DNA of 6,676 bases from Candidatus Omnitrophota bacterium (GTDB taxonomy: Bacteria > Omnitrophota > Gorgyraeia > Pluralincolimonadales > Pluralincolimonadaceae): the NCBI GenBank assembly GCA_028706795.1, contig JAQTVK010000053.1, positions 1-6,676 on the forward strand, written 5' to 3'. Below, piece after piece: positions 1 through 6,630 of the stretch. How positions within the stretch are numbered: the stretch's first letter is position 1; every line of letters begins with the position of its first letter. The notes beneath the pieces were generated by a model. The model did not search any database. It had not been told where the DNA came from and saw only the letters and a program-made list of their open reading frames with translations. The position numbers and the translations under genes are program-made.

Positions 1-1
1 A

Positions 2-124
2 GGAAAGAGGCTTCGGGCCTTTACCGAGGTGGAGTCGTGTTATTCGATGAAAGAGGCGGCGTATGAATCCGATCGCTGCTTAAGATGCGACCGGAAGGAG
101 GCGGAGATAATCCATGGGCAATAA
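2..124 (+). CDS. C-terminal end of a GltD-like FAD/FeS oxidoreductase (5'-truncated by the window edge)
   Basis: Only the last 40 codons are present, in the frame starting at base 2 and ending at TAA 122-124. The tail reads FTEVESCYSMKEAAYESDRCLRCD and then about ten further residues. A phrase of the form F-x-E-V-E ... E-A-x-R-C-L-R-C-D is what I know from the C-terminus of glutamate-synthase small-subunit-like (GltD-like) oxidoreductases and of larger redox proteins that carry this domain. Such proteins pass electrons between NAD(P)H, FAD and FeS centres. The stop lies 11 nt inside the hydrogenase gene, so the two are probably co-transcribed and translationally coupled. The missing upstream part could be a stand-alone GltD-like subunit or a fusion with a NuoF-type (HydB) module; this piece cannot tell. 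The family call is moderately secure and the exact subunit is inference. Confidence 0.6.
   Translation, partial: GKRLRAFTEVESCYSMKEAAYESDRCLRCDRKEAEIIHGQ
95..101 (+). promoter_or_regulatory. Shine-Dalgarno site of hydA, inside the upstream gene
   Basis: AAGGAGG lies 12 nt before the ATG at 114. A second GGAG at 103-106 gives a more usual 7-nt spacing. Both sit within the last codons of the upstream GltD-like gene, just after its CxxC codons, which supports the ATG at 114 as the hydrogenase start. Confidence 0.6.
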
Positions 125-1895
125 GGTCTCCTTGAAGATAGACGGGATAAGCGTCTCCGCAGACGCCGGTACGACGATAATGCAGGCGGCCGACGCTATC
201 GGTATCCATATACCCAGGTTATGCTACCACCCAAAATTATCAAGCATAGGCGCGTGCCGGGTATGCGTGGTGGAAGCCGCGGGAATGAAGAACCTGCCGC
301 CGTCATGCTGTACGGCCGTAGCCGAAGGGATGGACGTAAAGACTAATTCCGAAGCGGTCAGACAGGCAAGAAGGGATATAGTAGAACTCATACTTGATAA
401 CCATCCCCACGATTGCCAGATCTGCGAGAGGAACAACAACTGCGAACTGCAGGCGTTGGCGCAGACGCTCGGCATAAGAGAATTGGTTTTTGAAGGCGAG
501 AGGAAGAGGTACGAGCCGGACAGCTCATCCGCCATAACGCGCGACCAGGACAAATGCATCATCTGCGGAAAATGCGTCAGGGTCTGTTCCGAGATACAAG
601 GGGTCAACGCCCTTTCTTATACCCACCGCGGGTTCAGGACGACGGTGATGCCGGCGTATGATATGCATATCGCAGACAGCGTCTGCATCAATTGCGGCCA
701 GTGCACGTTATTCTGCCCGACCGGCGCGCTTACGGAAAAGGATTCGACCGAGGATGTTTGGCGCAATCTCAACGATCCCGGGAAAGTCGTGATAGCGCAG
801 ATCGCGCCCGCGGTCAGGGTCGCCATAGGCGAAGGATTCGGAATGGAGCCGGGCAGGGACATGACCTACGAGACCGTGGCTGCCATGAGGATGATGGGTT
901 TTGACGTCGTTTTTGATACACAGTTTTCGGCCGACCTGACTATCATCGAGGAAGGCAACGAGCTTATCCGCCGCCTGAAGAATAAAGGCAGGCTGCCCAT
1001 GATCACTTCCTGCAGCCCGGGCTGGATAAAATTCTGCGAACATTTCCATCCCGAATTCCTGGATAACCTTTCAACATGCAAATCGCCGCAACAGATGATG
1101 GGCGCCCTTATAAAGACCTATTACGCCAAAAAGAAGGGGATCGATCCGGCGAAGATATACAGCGTCAGCATAATGCCCTGCACCGCGAAGAAATTCGAGG
1201 CGAGCCGGCCCGAGATGGCCTCGAGTGGCTACAGGGACGTGGACGCCGTCCTTACGACGAGGGAATTGGTAAGGATGATAAAAGAGGCGGGGATAAAATT
1301 TGACGAGCTGAAAGGTTCGGAGTTCGACGATCCGCTCGGCGAGTCGACCAGCGCAGCCGTTATATTCGGCGTCACCGGAGGCGTCATGGAAGCCGCATTG
1401 CGTACGGCATATGAGGTGATCACGGGCAAGGAGCTCCCGTCGGTTGATTTCAAGTCGGTGCGCGGCCTCGACGGGATAAGAGAGGCGACCGTAGACATAG
1501 ACGGGACGAAAGTGAATGTCGCGGTCATCTTCAGCCTTTCCAACGTGCATAAGGTCCTTACCGAGATAAACGAGGGCAAGAGGAATTACCATTTTATCGA
1601 GATAATGACATGCCCGGGCGGATGCATGGGCGGAGGGGGGCAACCTTACCCCCGGGGGATCGCCGAGGCGCTGGACAAATCCCTTTACGAGAAGAGGGCA
1701 AAGGGCTTATATTCCATCGATTCGGGGAAGAAATTGCGCAAATCCCACGCGAATCCGCAGATCAAGCAGATATACAGCGAATTCTTAAAGGAGCCCCTTG
1801 GGGAACTTTCACATAAATTGCTGCATACGCATTATCACAGCCGGAAGCCGCGGGGTATCGCAGCAAAAACAAAAGAAACCGTAAATATATCTTAA
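114..1895 (+). CDS. hydA: [FeFe] hydrogenase catalytic subunit (HydA/HndD-like, M3 architecture)
   Basis: Catalyses reversible H2 oxidation/proton reduction in the cytoplasm (no signal peptide). Domains in order: N-terminal [2Fe-2S] plant-ferredoxin fold with C37, C48, C51, C65; His-Cys3 [4Fe-4S] site H97, C101, C104, C110; two-cluster ferredoxin domain C148/C151/C154/C158 and C191/C194/C197/C201; H-cluster domain from about 225; iron-hydrogenase small-subunit domain at about 525-575. H-cluster motifs are L1 TSCSPGW (298-304), L2 MPCTAKKFE (354-362) and L3 EIMTCPGGCMGGGGQP (496-511). By alignment from memory to Clostridium pasteurianum CpI, the proton-path residues E280, E283, R287, S320 and C300 are present. 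The oddity is Ser301 where CpI has cubane ligand Cys300. The 593-aa length matches HndD-type subunits and lacks the extra C-terminal FeS region of Thermotoga HydA. With a NuoE-like gene downstream, it is probably the catalytic subunit of a multimeric NAD(P)-linked enzyme. Electron bifurcation is inference. Confidence 0.96.
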   Translation: MGNKVSLKIDGISVSADAGTTIMQAADAIGIHIPRLCYHPKLSSIGACRVCVVEAAGMKNLPPSCCTAVAEGMDVKTNSEAVRQARRDIVELILDNHPHDCQICERNNNCELQALAQTLGIRELVFEGERKRYEPDSSSAITRDQDKCIICGKCVRVCSEIQGVNALSYTHRGFRTTVMPAYDMHIADSVCINCGQCTLFCPTGALTEKDSTEDVWRNLNDPGKVVIAQIAPAVRVAIGEGFGMEPGRDMTYETVAAMRMMGFDVVFDTQFSADLTIIEEGNELIRRLKNKGRLPMITSCSPGWIKFCEHFHPEFLDNLSTCKSPQQMMGALIKTYYAKKKGIDPAKIYSVSIMPCTAKKFEASRPEMASSGYRDVDAVLTTRELVRMIKEAGIKFDELKGSEFDDPLGESTSAAVIFGVTGGVMEAALRTAYEVITGKELPSVDFKSVRGLDGIREATVDIDGTKVNVAVIFSLSNVHKVLTEINEGKRNYHFIEIMTCPGGCMGGGGQPYPRGIAEALDKSLYEKRAKGLYSIDSGKKLRKSHANPQIKQIYSEFLKEPLGELSHKLLHTHYHSRKPRGIAAKTKETVNIS

Positions 1896-1900
1896 GGAGA
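1894..1900 (+). promoter_or_regulatory. Shine-Dalgarno site fixing the GTG start of the NuoE-like gene
   Basis: AAGGAGA overlaps the hydA stop codon and sits 5 nt before the GTG at 1906. It is the best-placed ribosome site here and supports the GTG start. Confidence 0.65.
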
Positions 1901-1905
1901 CTTAC

Positions 1906-2400
1906 GTGGCGAGCGAAAAACTTAAGGTGCTGGAAGATTTCATAAAAGACGATAAGCCGATAGGCGACAAACAGGGCCAGCTGATGGGCGTCTTGCACAA
2001 GACGCAGACGATATTCGGGTACCTGCCGGCCGAGGCGATGGATGTCATATCCGAAAAACTCGATGTCCCCAGCGCCCACGTTTACGGAATGGCCACGTTC
2101 TATAATTATTTTTCCCTTAAGCCGAGGGCGCGTTTCCAGATATTTACCTGCAAGGGTACCGCCTGTTACGTTGGCGGCGGCGCCAGGATCCTTGAGAGGC
2201 TGAAGCAGGAGCTGAAGATAGGCGTCGGTGATACCACGCCCGACGGCATGTTCGGTATCAACATCACCAGGTGCCTGGGCTGTTGCGGCCTTTCGCCGGT
2301 GATGCAGGTCAACGAGGATATCTACGTGAGGATGGTGCCGGAGAAGATCCCCTTGATCCTGGCCAAATACCGCAAGATGGACAAGAAAAAAAGGCGATAA
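1906..2400 (+). CDS. hydC: NuoE-like [2Fe-2S] subunit of the hydrogenase (HydC/HndA type)
   Basis: Thioredoxin-like [2Fe-2S] protein of the complex I 24-kDa (NuoE) family. In NAD-linked [FeFe] hydrogenases this subunit (HydC or HndA) docks on the NuoF-like flavoprotein. The 164-aa protein has the family's N-terminal helical part (ending HVYGMATFYNYFSL, 58-71) and the cluster-binding part: C82-x4-C87 (CKGTAC) and C123-x3-C127 (CLGCC), followed by GLSPV. The length is typical. C126, next to ligand C127, is an extra cysteine where many homologues have a small residue such as Ala. It starts at GTG 10 nt after hydA, and its stop overlaps the next ATG by one base. The lysine/arginine-rich tail (KMDKKKRR) is short and probably non-catalytic. 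Pipelines may call this nuoE. With no complex I genes in the window and hydA immediately upstream, a hydrogenase subunit is the better reading. Confidence 0.92.
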   Translation: MASEKLKVLEDFIKDDKPIGDKQGQLMGVLHKTQTIFGYLPAEAMDVISEKLDVPSAHVYGMATFYNYFSLKPRARFQIFTCKGTACYVGGGARILERLKQELKIGVGDTTPDGMFGINITRCLGCCGLSPVMQVNEDIYVRMVPEKIPLILAKYRKMDKKKRR

Positions 2401-2792
2401 TGGCGAAGAGGATTTTGATCGTCGACGACGATACGGATTTTGTCGAGGCCTGCCAGAATATGCTGGAAGCGGCCGGTTACGAAGTCGAATGCGAGACCGC
2501 CTTCGAAAACGCCCTTGACAAGATCAGGGAAACAGGCCCGGACCTGCTCCTGTTGGATATTTTGATGGAAAACAAAGTGATCGGGTTCGATATAGCGGAT
2601 GCGATCTCCAGGGATGAAAAATTGAGACATATCCCCGTGATCTTCCTGACCGGATATTTCAGGAGATCGAATACGGCAGAGCGCGACAACGAGTCGCTGA
2701 AGCGGCGGGGTAATGTCCTTTCGATCATCGATAAGCCGGTAAAACCCAACGTGCTCCTGGAAGCGATAAAACAAGCGTTAGAGACGCGATAG
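2400..2792 (+). CDS. Single-domain response regulator receiver (first of a tandem pair)
   Basis: A 130-aa CheY-like receiver with no output domain. The acidic pocket is in VDDD (D9/D10), the phospho-acceptor is D53 (LLLLDILM), the switch threonine is T84 (FLTG) and the conserved lysine is K112 (DKPV). All phosphorylation residues are present, so it should be phosphorylatable. The start is the ATG at 2400, sharing one base with the TAA of the NuoE-like gene (TAATG). An open frame continues upstream to 2271, but that part lies over the NuoE C-terminus and the receiver fold begins exactly at MAKRILIVDDD. Only a weak AAGGCG (2391-2396) precedes it, so translation is probably coupled. T84 to K112 spans 28 residues against 22 in CheY (T87-K109), which implies an enlarged loop/helix. 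No histidine kinase lies in the window. Partner and output are unknown. Confidence 0.9.
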   Translation: MAKRILIVDDDTDFVEACQNMLEAAGYEVECETAFENALDKIRETGPDLLLLDILMENKVIGFDIADAISRDEKLRHIPVIFLTGYFRRSNTAERDNESLKRRGNVLSIIDKPVKPNVLLEAIKQALETR

Positions 2793-2800
2793 CCTGTCAA

Positions 2801-2807
2801 AAGGAGG
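2801..2807 (+). promoter_or_regulatory. Shine-Dalgarno site of the second receiver gene
   Basis: A strong AAGGAGG lies 5 nt before the ATG at 2813, in the 20-nt spacer between the two receivers. That spacer is the longest gene-to-gene gap in the window. Confidence 0.75.
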
Positions 2808-2812
2808 AAAAG

Positions 2813-3208
2813 ATGGCGAAAAAAGTGCTTATTGTAGACGATGACGCGGATTACAGGGAGGCGACTACAACGCTCCTGGAGGCGAAGGGATACAGCGTGA
2901 TCACCGCGGAGAACGGCCAAAAAGGCTTTGAAGAGGCAAAGAGTAAATTACCCGCCGTTGTCCTGCTGGACGTCATGATGACCAACAAATCCGAAGGTTT
3001 CGATATTGCCAGGAGCCTCCAGAGGGACGTCAAGACGGCCAAGATACCTATTATACTTGTCACCGGGATAAGGAAAGAGATGAACCTCCCGTTCGGTTTT
3101 GAGCCCGACAATAACTGGCTGCCGGTCAAGGCGGTCCTGGAAAAACCCATCAAGCCGGACCAGCTCCTGAAAGCAATAGAGGAAGCGACGGGAATTGACG
3201 CCGAATAG
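2813..3208 (+). CDS. Single-domain response regulator receiver (second of a tandem pair)
   Basis: A 131-aa CheY-like receiver with no output domain. It has the acidic pocket VDDD (D9/D10), phospho-acceptor D53 (VLLDVMM), switch threonine T84 (LVTG) and lysine K111 (EKPI). It is clearly paralogous to the preceding receiver: about 38 of the first 85 residues match without gaps by hand alignment, including a shared block M-x-N-K-x-x-GFDIA after the phospho-site. Between T84 and K111 it has a Pro/Trp-containing stretch (PFGFEPDNNWLPV, 93-105), longer than in canonical CheY. Such a loop is not part of the generic receiver and suggests a specialised subfamily. Its last 14 nt overlap the next gene's TTG start. 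The paralogue probably arose by local duplication, with early divergence given the limited identity. Kinase partner and output are unknown. Confidence 0.92.
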   Translation: MAKKVLIVDDDADYREATTTLLEAKGYSVITAENGQKGFEEAKSKLPAVVLLDVMMTNKSEGFDIARSLQRDVKTAKIPIILVTGIRKEMNLPFGFEPDNNWLPVKAVLEKPIKPDQLLKAIEEATGIDAE

Positions 3209-4091
3209 AATTTTTCCGATATTTTGCGCAGCCCTGTGCTTTACAATTTCGACATATGCCCTGGGCATTAACGAACGGCCGAAGGATATAGTACTTATCG
3301 GTTGGGACGGCTCGCAATTGAACCACGTGAAGGAGTGCCTGGACCGCGGTGAACTCCCTAACCTCAAGAAATTATCGACCGAAGGTTCATTCGTCGAGAT
3401 AGACGTATGGGGGCACCAGACCGAGACAGAGCCGGGGTTCGCGCAGATCCTTACCGGATATAAAGACACGACCTCGGGCGTCCGCAAGAACGACGTTCCT
3501 GTCCAGATACCCAAAGGCTACACGATATTCGAGCGGCTCGAAGACTACTTCGGCCATGACAAGTTCGTGACGGTGGCCCTCGCCAATAAAGGCCATCGCC
3601 TGAATTCCTCCACCCCGGAGAACCCCTATTACAACGCGGCCAAGGCCGCCGACGTCTTCAGGAACGGTCTGCTCGAAGACAAAAAGGTCGCGGGCGAGGC
3701 CGAGAGGCTCCTCGAGGAATATAAAGGAAAACCGTTCTTCTTTTTCCTGCAGTTCGCGGCGCCTGACAAGAACGGCCACGAATTCGGCGAGAATTCGAAA
3801 GAATATAACGACGCGCTCATCTCCTGCGATAAATTGACCGGCGACATCGTAAAAAAACTTAAAGACCTTAAATTATACGATACGACGATAATCTATGTGA
3901 CGGCCGACCACGGTTTTGATGAGGGGCAGAAGGGGCACGGCTTCGCACCGTATGTCTTCATGGCCACGAACGATCCGAGGGGGATAAACCGGGGTTTCCA
4001 GGCCGACGTTACCCCGACGATCCTCGACAGGTTCGGTGTTGACGTGGGGAAGATCAGCCCGCCGCTCGACGGCAAACCGCTTACCAAATAG
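3195..4091 (+). CDS. Secreted alkaline-phosphatase-superfamily phosphoesterase (nucleotide pyrophosphatase/phosphodiesterase-like)
   Basis: A 298-aa metal-dependent hydrolase of the alkaline phosphatase superfamily, probably cleaving phosphomono- or diesters outside the cytoplasm; the substrate is unknown. The pattern of a two-metal site is complete: D38 (GWDG), likely nucleophile T78 (TETEPGFAQILTG, 76-88), D191 and H195 (PDKNGHEFG), D238/H239 (TADHG) and H248 (KGHGF). The sulfatase C/S-x-P-x-R signature is absent, arguing against a sulfatase. Residues 1 to about 23 look like a signal peptide: basic N-terminus (R5), hydrophobic core, possible cleavage after TYA or nearby. The start is TTG at 3195, overlapping the receiver gene by 14 nt. 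No in-frame ATG or GTG occurs before the conserved domain, and only weak purine-rich bases precede it, so the start is less certain than the gene. Its short length suggests a minimal core without a large cap domain. Confidence 0.85.
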   Translation: MTPNRIFPIFCAALCFTISTYALGINERPKDIVLIGWDGSQLNHVKECLDRGELPNLKKLSTEGSFVEIDVWGHQTETEPGFAQILTGYKDTTSGVRKNDVPVQIPKGYTIFERLEDYFGHDKFVTVALANKGHRLNSSTPENPYYNAAKAADVFRNGLLEDKKVAGEAERLLEEYKGKPFFFFLQFAAPDKNGHEFGENSKEYNDALISCDKLTGDIVKKLKDLKLYDTTIIYVTADHGFDEGQKGHGFAPYVFMATNDPRGINRGFQADVTPTILDRFGVDVGKISPPLDGKPLTK

Positions 4092-4095
4092 GAGA
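4090..4095 (+). promoter_or_regulatory. Shine-Dalgarno site of lemA
   Basis: AGGAGA overlaps the stop codon of the phosphoesterase gene and lies 5 nt before the ATG at 4101. Confidence 0.65.
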
Positions 4096-4100
4096 ATAAG

Positions 4101-4655
4101 ATGACACTCGGATTGGTTGGGATACTTCTCGTCGCAGGGCTTGTGGTATGGTCGGTCTTCACGTATAATCTCCTTATCAAATATAAGAACCTGATGAAAG
4201 AAGCCTGGAGCGGCATCGACGTCCAGCTCAAGCGCCGCGCAGATTTAATACCGAACCTCGTAGAGGCCGTCAAGGGATACAAGCAATTCGAAAGGAAGAC
4301 CCTCGAAGAGGTCACGGCGCTGCGCTCCAAGGCCATAACGGCGGAAGGCGCGCGCGACAAGGCCGGCCCGGAGAACGCCATATCCCATTCGTTAAAATCT
4401 ATTTTCGCCGTAGTAGAGGCGTACCCGGAACTCAAGGCGAGCCGGAGCTTCCTCGACCTGCACAAGAACCTCGTCGAGATAGAGGAGAACCTCCAGATGG
4501 CCCGCCGTTATTACAACGGAACGGTCCGCGATTATAATATCCTGTCGCAGACCTTTCCCAGCAGCATCATCGCCGGCAGTTTCCATTTCGATAAAGCCGA
4601 ATTTTTCGAGATAGAATTGGCGACGGAGCGCACAGTCCCCGAGGTAAAATTATGA
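4101..4655 (+). CDS. lemA: LemA family membrane protein
   Basis: A 184-aa protein, close to the family's usual length. It has one N-terminal membrane segment (about 3-22) followed by a long helical soluble part. Family hallmarks are [11 protein letters not shown] (36-46), [13 protein letters not shown] (48-60), YPELKA (108-113), the segment around [15 protein letters not shown] (126-140) and the late F-x-F-x-x-x-E-F-F (161-169). LemA proteins are small bacterial membrane proteins of poorly defined function, named after a Listeria antigenic peptide. They are often encoded beside membrane proteins with Gly-rich tails, as here. The ATG has a good ribosome site 5 nt upstream, and the stop overlaps the next start as ATGA. 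Its co-translation with the DUF2207 gene suggests a joint envelope role. That role is inference; the family call is secure. Confidence 0.95.
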   Translation: MTLGLVGILLVAGLVVWSVFTYNLLIKYKNLMKEAWSGIDVQLKRRADLIPNLVEAVKGYKQFERKTLEEVTALRSKAITAEGARDKAGPENAISHSLKSIFAVVEAYPELKASRSFLDLHKNLVEIEENLQMARRYYNGTVRDYNILSQTFPSSIIAGSFHFDKAEFFEIELATERTVPEVKL

Positions 4656-6628
4656 AGCCAATTACCGCCGCAGTCCTGCTCGCGGTATTTGTTTTCCTCT
4701 GCCCACCGGCATCCGCCTCCGAGCGGATACTCTCTTTTGACAGCCGCATCACCGTCCATCCCGACTCGACGATGACCGTCACCGAAACGATAAAAGTAAA
4801 TGCCGATGGCAACCAGATAAAGCGCGGGATCTACCGCGATTTTCCCACAAGATACAAGGGAGGTTATACGGTCGGGTTCCGCGTCAAGGAAGTGAAGAGG
4901 GACGGCAGCCCGGACGGCTACCATACGGAGAACCTCAGTAACGGCGTGCGTGTTTATATCGGCAAGAGCAACGTATTTATCGCCCGGGGCGAACATACCT
5001 ATGAATTGACTTATGATACCGACAGGCAGCTCGGCTTTTTCGAGGACCACGACGAGCTTTACTGGAACGTCACGGGCAACGGATGGGTATTCCCCATAGA
5101 CCGGGCGTCTGCGACAGTAATCCTGCCCGGTGGCGTCCCCAGGGACAATATATGGAATGAGGCATATACCGGGCCGCAGGGATCGAAGGCGAAAGATTAC
5201 GAAGCTTTCCAAAAGGACGGCAATCCTTCTTTCGCGACGACTAAACCCCTGAGGCCTTACGAGGGCCTTACTATAGTCGTCGGCTGGCCGAAGGGTTATA
5301 TAACACAGCCGCCGGCTGTTTCAAGGCCGAAAGAAGCCGAGGACCTGCCGCCGTCGTCCGGCTCGACGGGCGGGACTTTCCGTTTCATAATGCCGCCCCC
5401 CGGCAAGATAATCCTGGGCGAAGGGCTCATATTACTCATCGTGATATATTATGTCCTCGTCTGGGCCAGGGTCGGCAAGGACCCTGAAAAGGGCGTTATC
5501 GTGCCGCTCTTCGCGCCGCCCAAAGGCATATCCCCGGCAGCGTGCCGTTATATTTCAAAGATGTCTTACGACGATAAGACGTTCACCGCCGCGCTCATCG
5601 ATATGGCCGTAAAGGGGAATATCTCGATAATAGAGGAAGTGAAGGGCAAGTACACCGTCAAACGGAAGAATGCCGACATTTCCGGATTGACGAACGACGA
5701 GAAGAAAGTATTCAGCAGGCTCCTTAAGGGTTCCGACACCCTGGAACTAAAGCAGGAGAACCACGAGGACATAAAGGACGCGATAACATCGCTCAAGGCT
5801 GCCCTTAAGACGGCATACGAAAAGGTATATTTTTTCACCAATACGCAGTATTTCGTCCCGGGCGCCATAATATCGTTCGTCATCCTCGCGCTGGCTGCCT
5901 TTGTGACGTCGCCGTCGATCACGCCGGAAAGGTTGTTCGCAATAATTTTCATGTGCATATGGCTCTCCGGATGGACCGTGGGCGTCATAGCCCTGCTAAT
6001 GACCACGATAACGGCCTGGAAGAAACTCTTTTCAAGCGGCAGGTTCTATTATATAGGCGAAGCGCTCTTTATTTCGCTGTTTTCGCTGCCGTTCATATTC
6101 TTCGAGCTGATGGGGCTGGGCTTTTTTACCGCGGCATCTTCGTTATTGATGCCGGTCGTGCTCTTCGAGATCGTATTCGTCAACATCCTTTTCTACCACC
6201 TGCTCAAGGCCCGGACGCTCGCCGGCAGGAGCGTGATGGACTCGATAGAGGGCTTCAGGATGTACCTCGGCACCGCTGAAAAAGATGAGATAAGGAGCAT
6301 GGGCGCGCCGGCGCAGACCCCGCAGCTATTCGAGAGGTACCTTCCTTACGCCATCGCCCTCGATGTCGAGAACGCATGGGCGGAATATTTTACCGATGTG
6401 CTTTCCAGGGCGAGCATAGACGGGAAAAAGTATTCCCCAAGCTGGTATTCCGGCACGTCTTTCAGCACCTACAGCGCCGCGGGTTTTGCGTCGGCGATGG
6501 GTACATCCCTTTCCGGCGCGATATCTTCATCTTCACACGCCCCGGGCTCAAGTTCAGGTTTCAGCGGAGGCGGCGGCGGGGGAGGAGGAGGCGGAGGCGG
6601 CGGCGGGGGCGGGGGAGGAGGCTGGTGA
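4652..6628 (+). CDS. DUF2207 domain-containing membrane protein with poly-glycine C-terminus
   Basis: A 658-aa protein of the DUF2207 (YciQ-like) family. Residues 1 to about 22 are a signal peptide ([16 protein letters not shown], then PPASAS). Next come an extracytoplasmic beta-rich domain (about 24-245) with motifs such as [10 protein letters not shown] (59-68) and [15 protein letters not shown] (135-149), a membrane segment (about 253-271), a cytoplasmic stretch (about 272-398), and four probable membrane segments near 400-419, 427-450, 468-490 and 493-516. The segment VENAWAEYF (572-580) is typical of the family. The end is a Ser/Gly-rich tail finishing with 19 consecutive Gly and Trp658. 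It overlaps lemA by 4 nt (ATGA), with GAGGT (4641-4645) as a modest ribosome site. Molecular function is not established. Association with LemA recurs in bacteria, so the two probably work together at the membrane. No frameshift or missing part is apparent. Confidence 0.92.
   Translation: MKPITAAVLLAVFVFLCPPASASERILSFDSRITVHPDSTMTVTETIKVNADGNQIKRGIYRDFPTRYKGGYTVGFRVKEVKRDGSPDGYHTENLSNGVRVYIGKSNVFIARGEHTYELTYDTDRQLGFFEDHDELYWNVTGNGWVFPIDRASATVILPGGVPRDNIWNEAYTGPQGSKAKDYEAFQKDGNPSFATTKPLRPYEGLTIVVGWPKGYITQPPAVSRPKEAEDLPPSSGSTGGTFRFIMPPPGKIILGEGLILLIVIYYVLVWARVGKDPEKGVIVPLFAPPKGISPAACRYISKMSYDDKTFTAALIDMAVKGNISIIEEVKGKYTVKRKNADISGLTNDEKKVFSRLLKGSDTLELKQENHEDIKDAITSLKAALKTAYEKVYFFTNTQYFVPGAIISFVILALAAFVTSPSITPERLFAIIFMCIWLSGWTVGVIALLMTTITAWKKLFSSGRFYYIGEALFISLFSLPFIFFELMGLGFFTAASSLLMPVVLFEIVFVNILFYHLLKARTLAGRSVMDSIEGFRMYLGTAEKDEIRSMGAPAQTPQLFERYLPYAIALDVENAWAEYFTDVLSRASIDGKKYSPSWYSGTSFSTYSAAGFASAMGTSLSGAISSSSHAPGSSSGFSGGGGGGGGGGGGGGGGGGGW
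6566..6622 (+). repeat. Low-complexity glycine-codon tract (19 consecutive Gly) within the DUF2207 gene
   Basis: Nineteen GGN codons in a row, mixed among GGA, GGC and GGG with no GGT, directly before the terminal TGG and TGA. The mixed third bases mean this is not a simple 3-nt microsatellite. That argues for protein-level selection for a Gly tail, though replication slippage may alter its length between strains. Confidence 0.9.
6616..6621 (+). promoter_or_regulatory. Shine-Dalgarno site for the last, truncated gene, within the Gly tract
   Basis: AGGAGG, formed by the last Gly codons of the DUF2207 gene, lies 9 nt before the ATG at 6631. The Gly tail therefore doubles as a ribosome-binding region for the next gene. 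Confidence 0.5.
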
Positions 6629-6630
6629 TC

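Noticed and set aside
1071..1643. Long antisense open frame (190 codons) over the hydrogenase gene
   Set aside because: It lies wholly opposite highly conserved HydA motifs, and its translation shows no recognisable domain. It is a by-product of codon bias in hydA.
1647..1657. CCCCCGGGGG palindrome after the L3 motif codons of hydA
   Set aside because: It encodes ordinary residues (Pro-Arg-Gly) in a conserved protein, and nothing suggests an operator or site-specific element.
1793..1806. CCCC-TT-GGGG inverted repeat as a possible terminator
   Set aside because: The stem is only four base pairs with a tiny loop, there is no T-run, and it lies inside hydA coding sequence.
2271..2399. Upstream extension of the first receiver frame
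   Set aside because: The extra 43 residues lie over the conserved C-terminus of the NuoE-like gene in another frame. The receiver fold begins at the ATG at 2400.
4532..5212. Antisense open frame of 226 codons across the lemA/DUF2207 junction
   Set aside because: It overlaps two well-supported genes on the other strand, has no family signature, and would be antisense to the conserved ATGA junction.
5253..5269. AGGCC/GGCCT inverted repeat
   Set aside because: A five-base stem in the middle of a coding region with no following T-run. Chance occurrence in GC-rich DNA is sufficient.
5953..6279. Same-strand frame of 108 codons in another frame within the DUF2207 gene
   Set aside because: It lies over the membrane-segment codons of an intact 658-codon gene, has no ribosome site and no domain. 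The main frame is uninterrupted, so there is no frameshift to explain.
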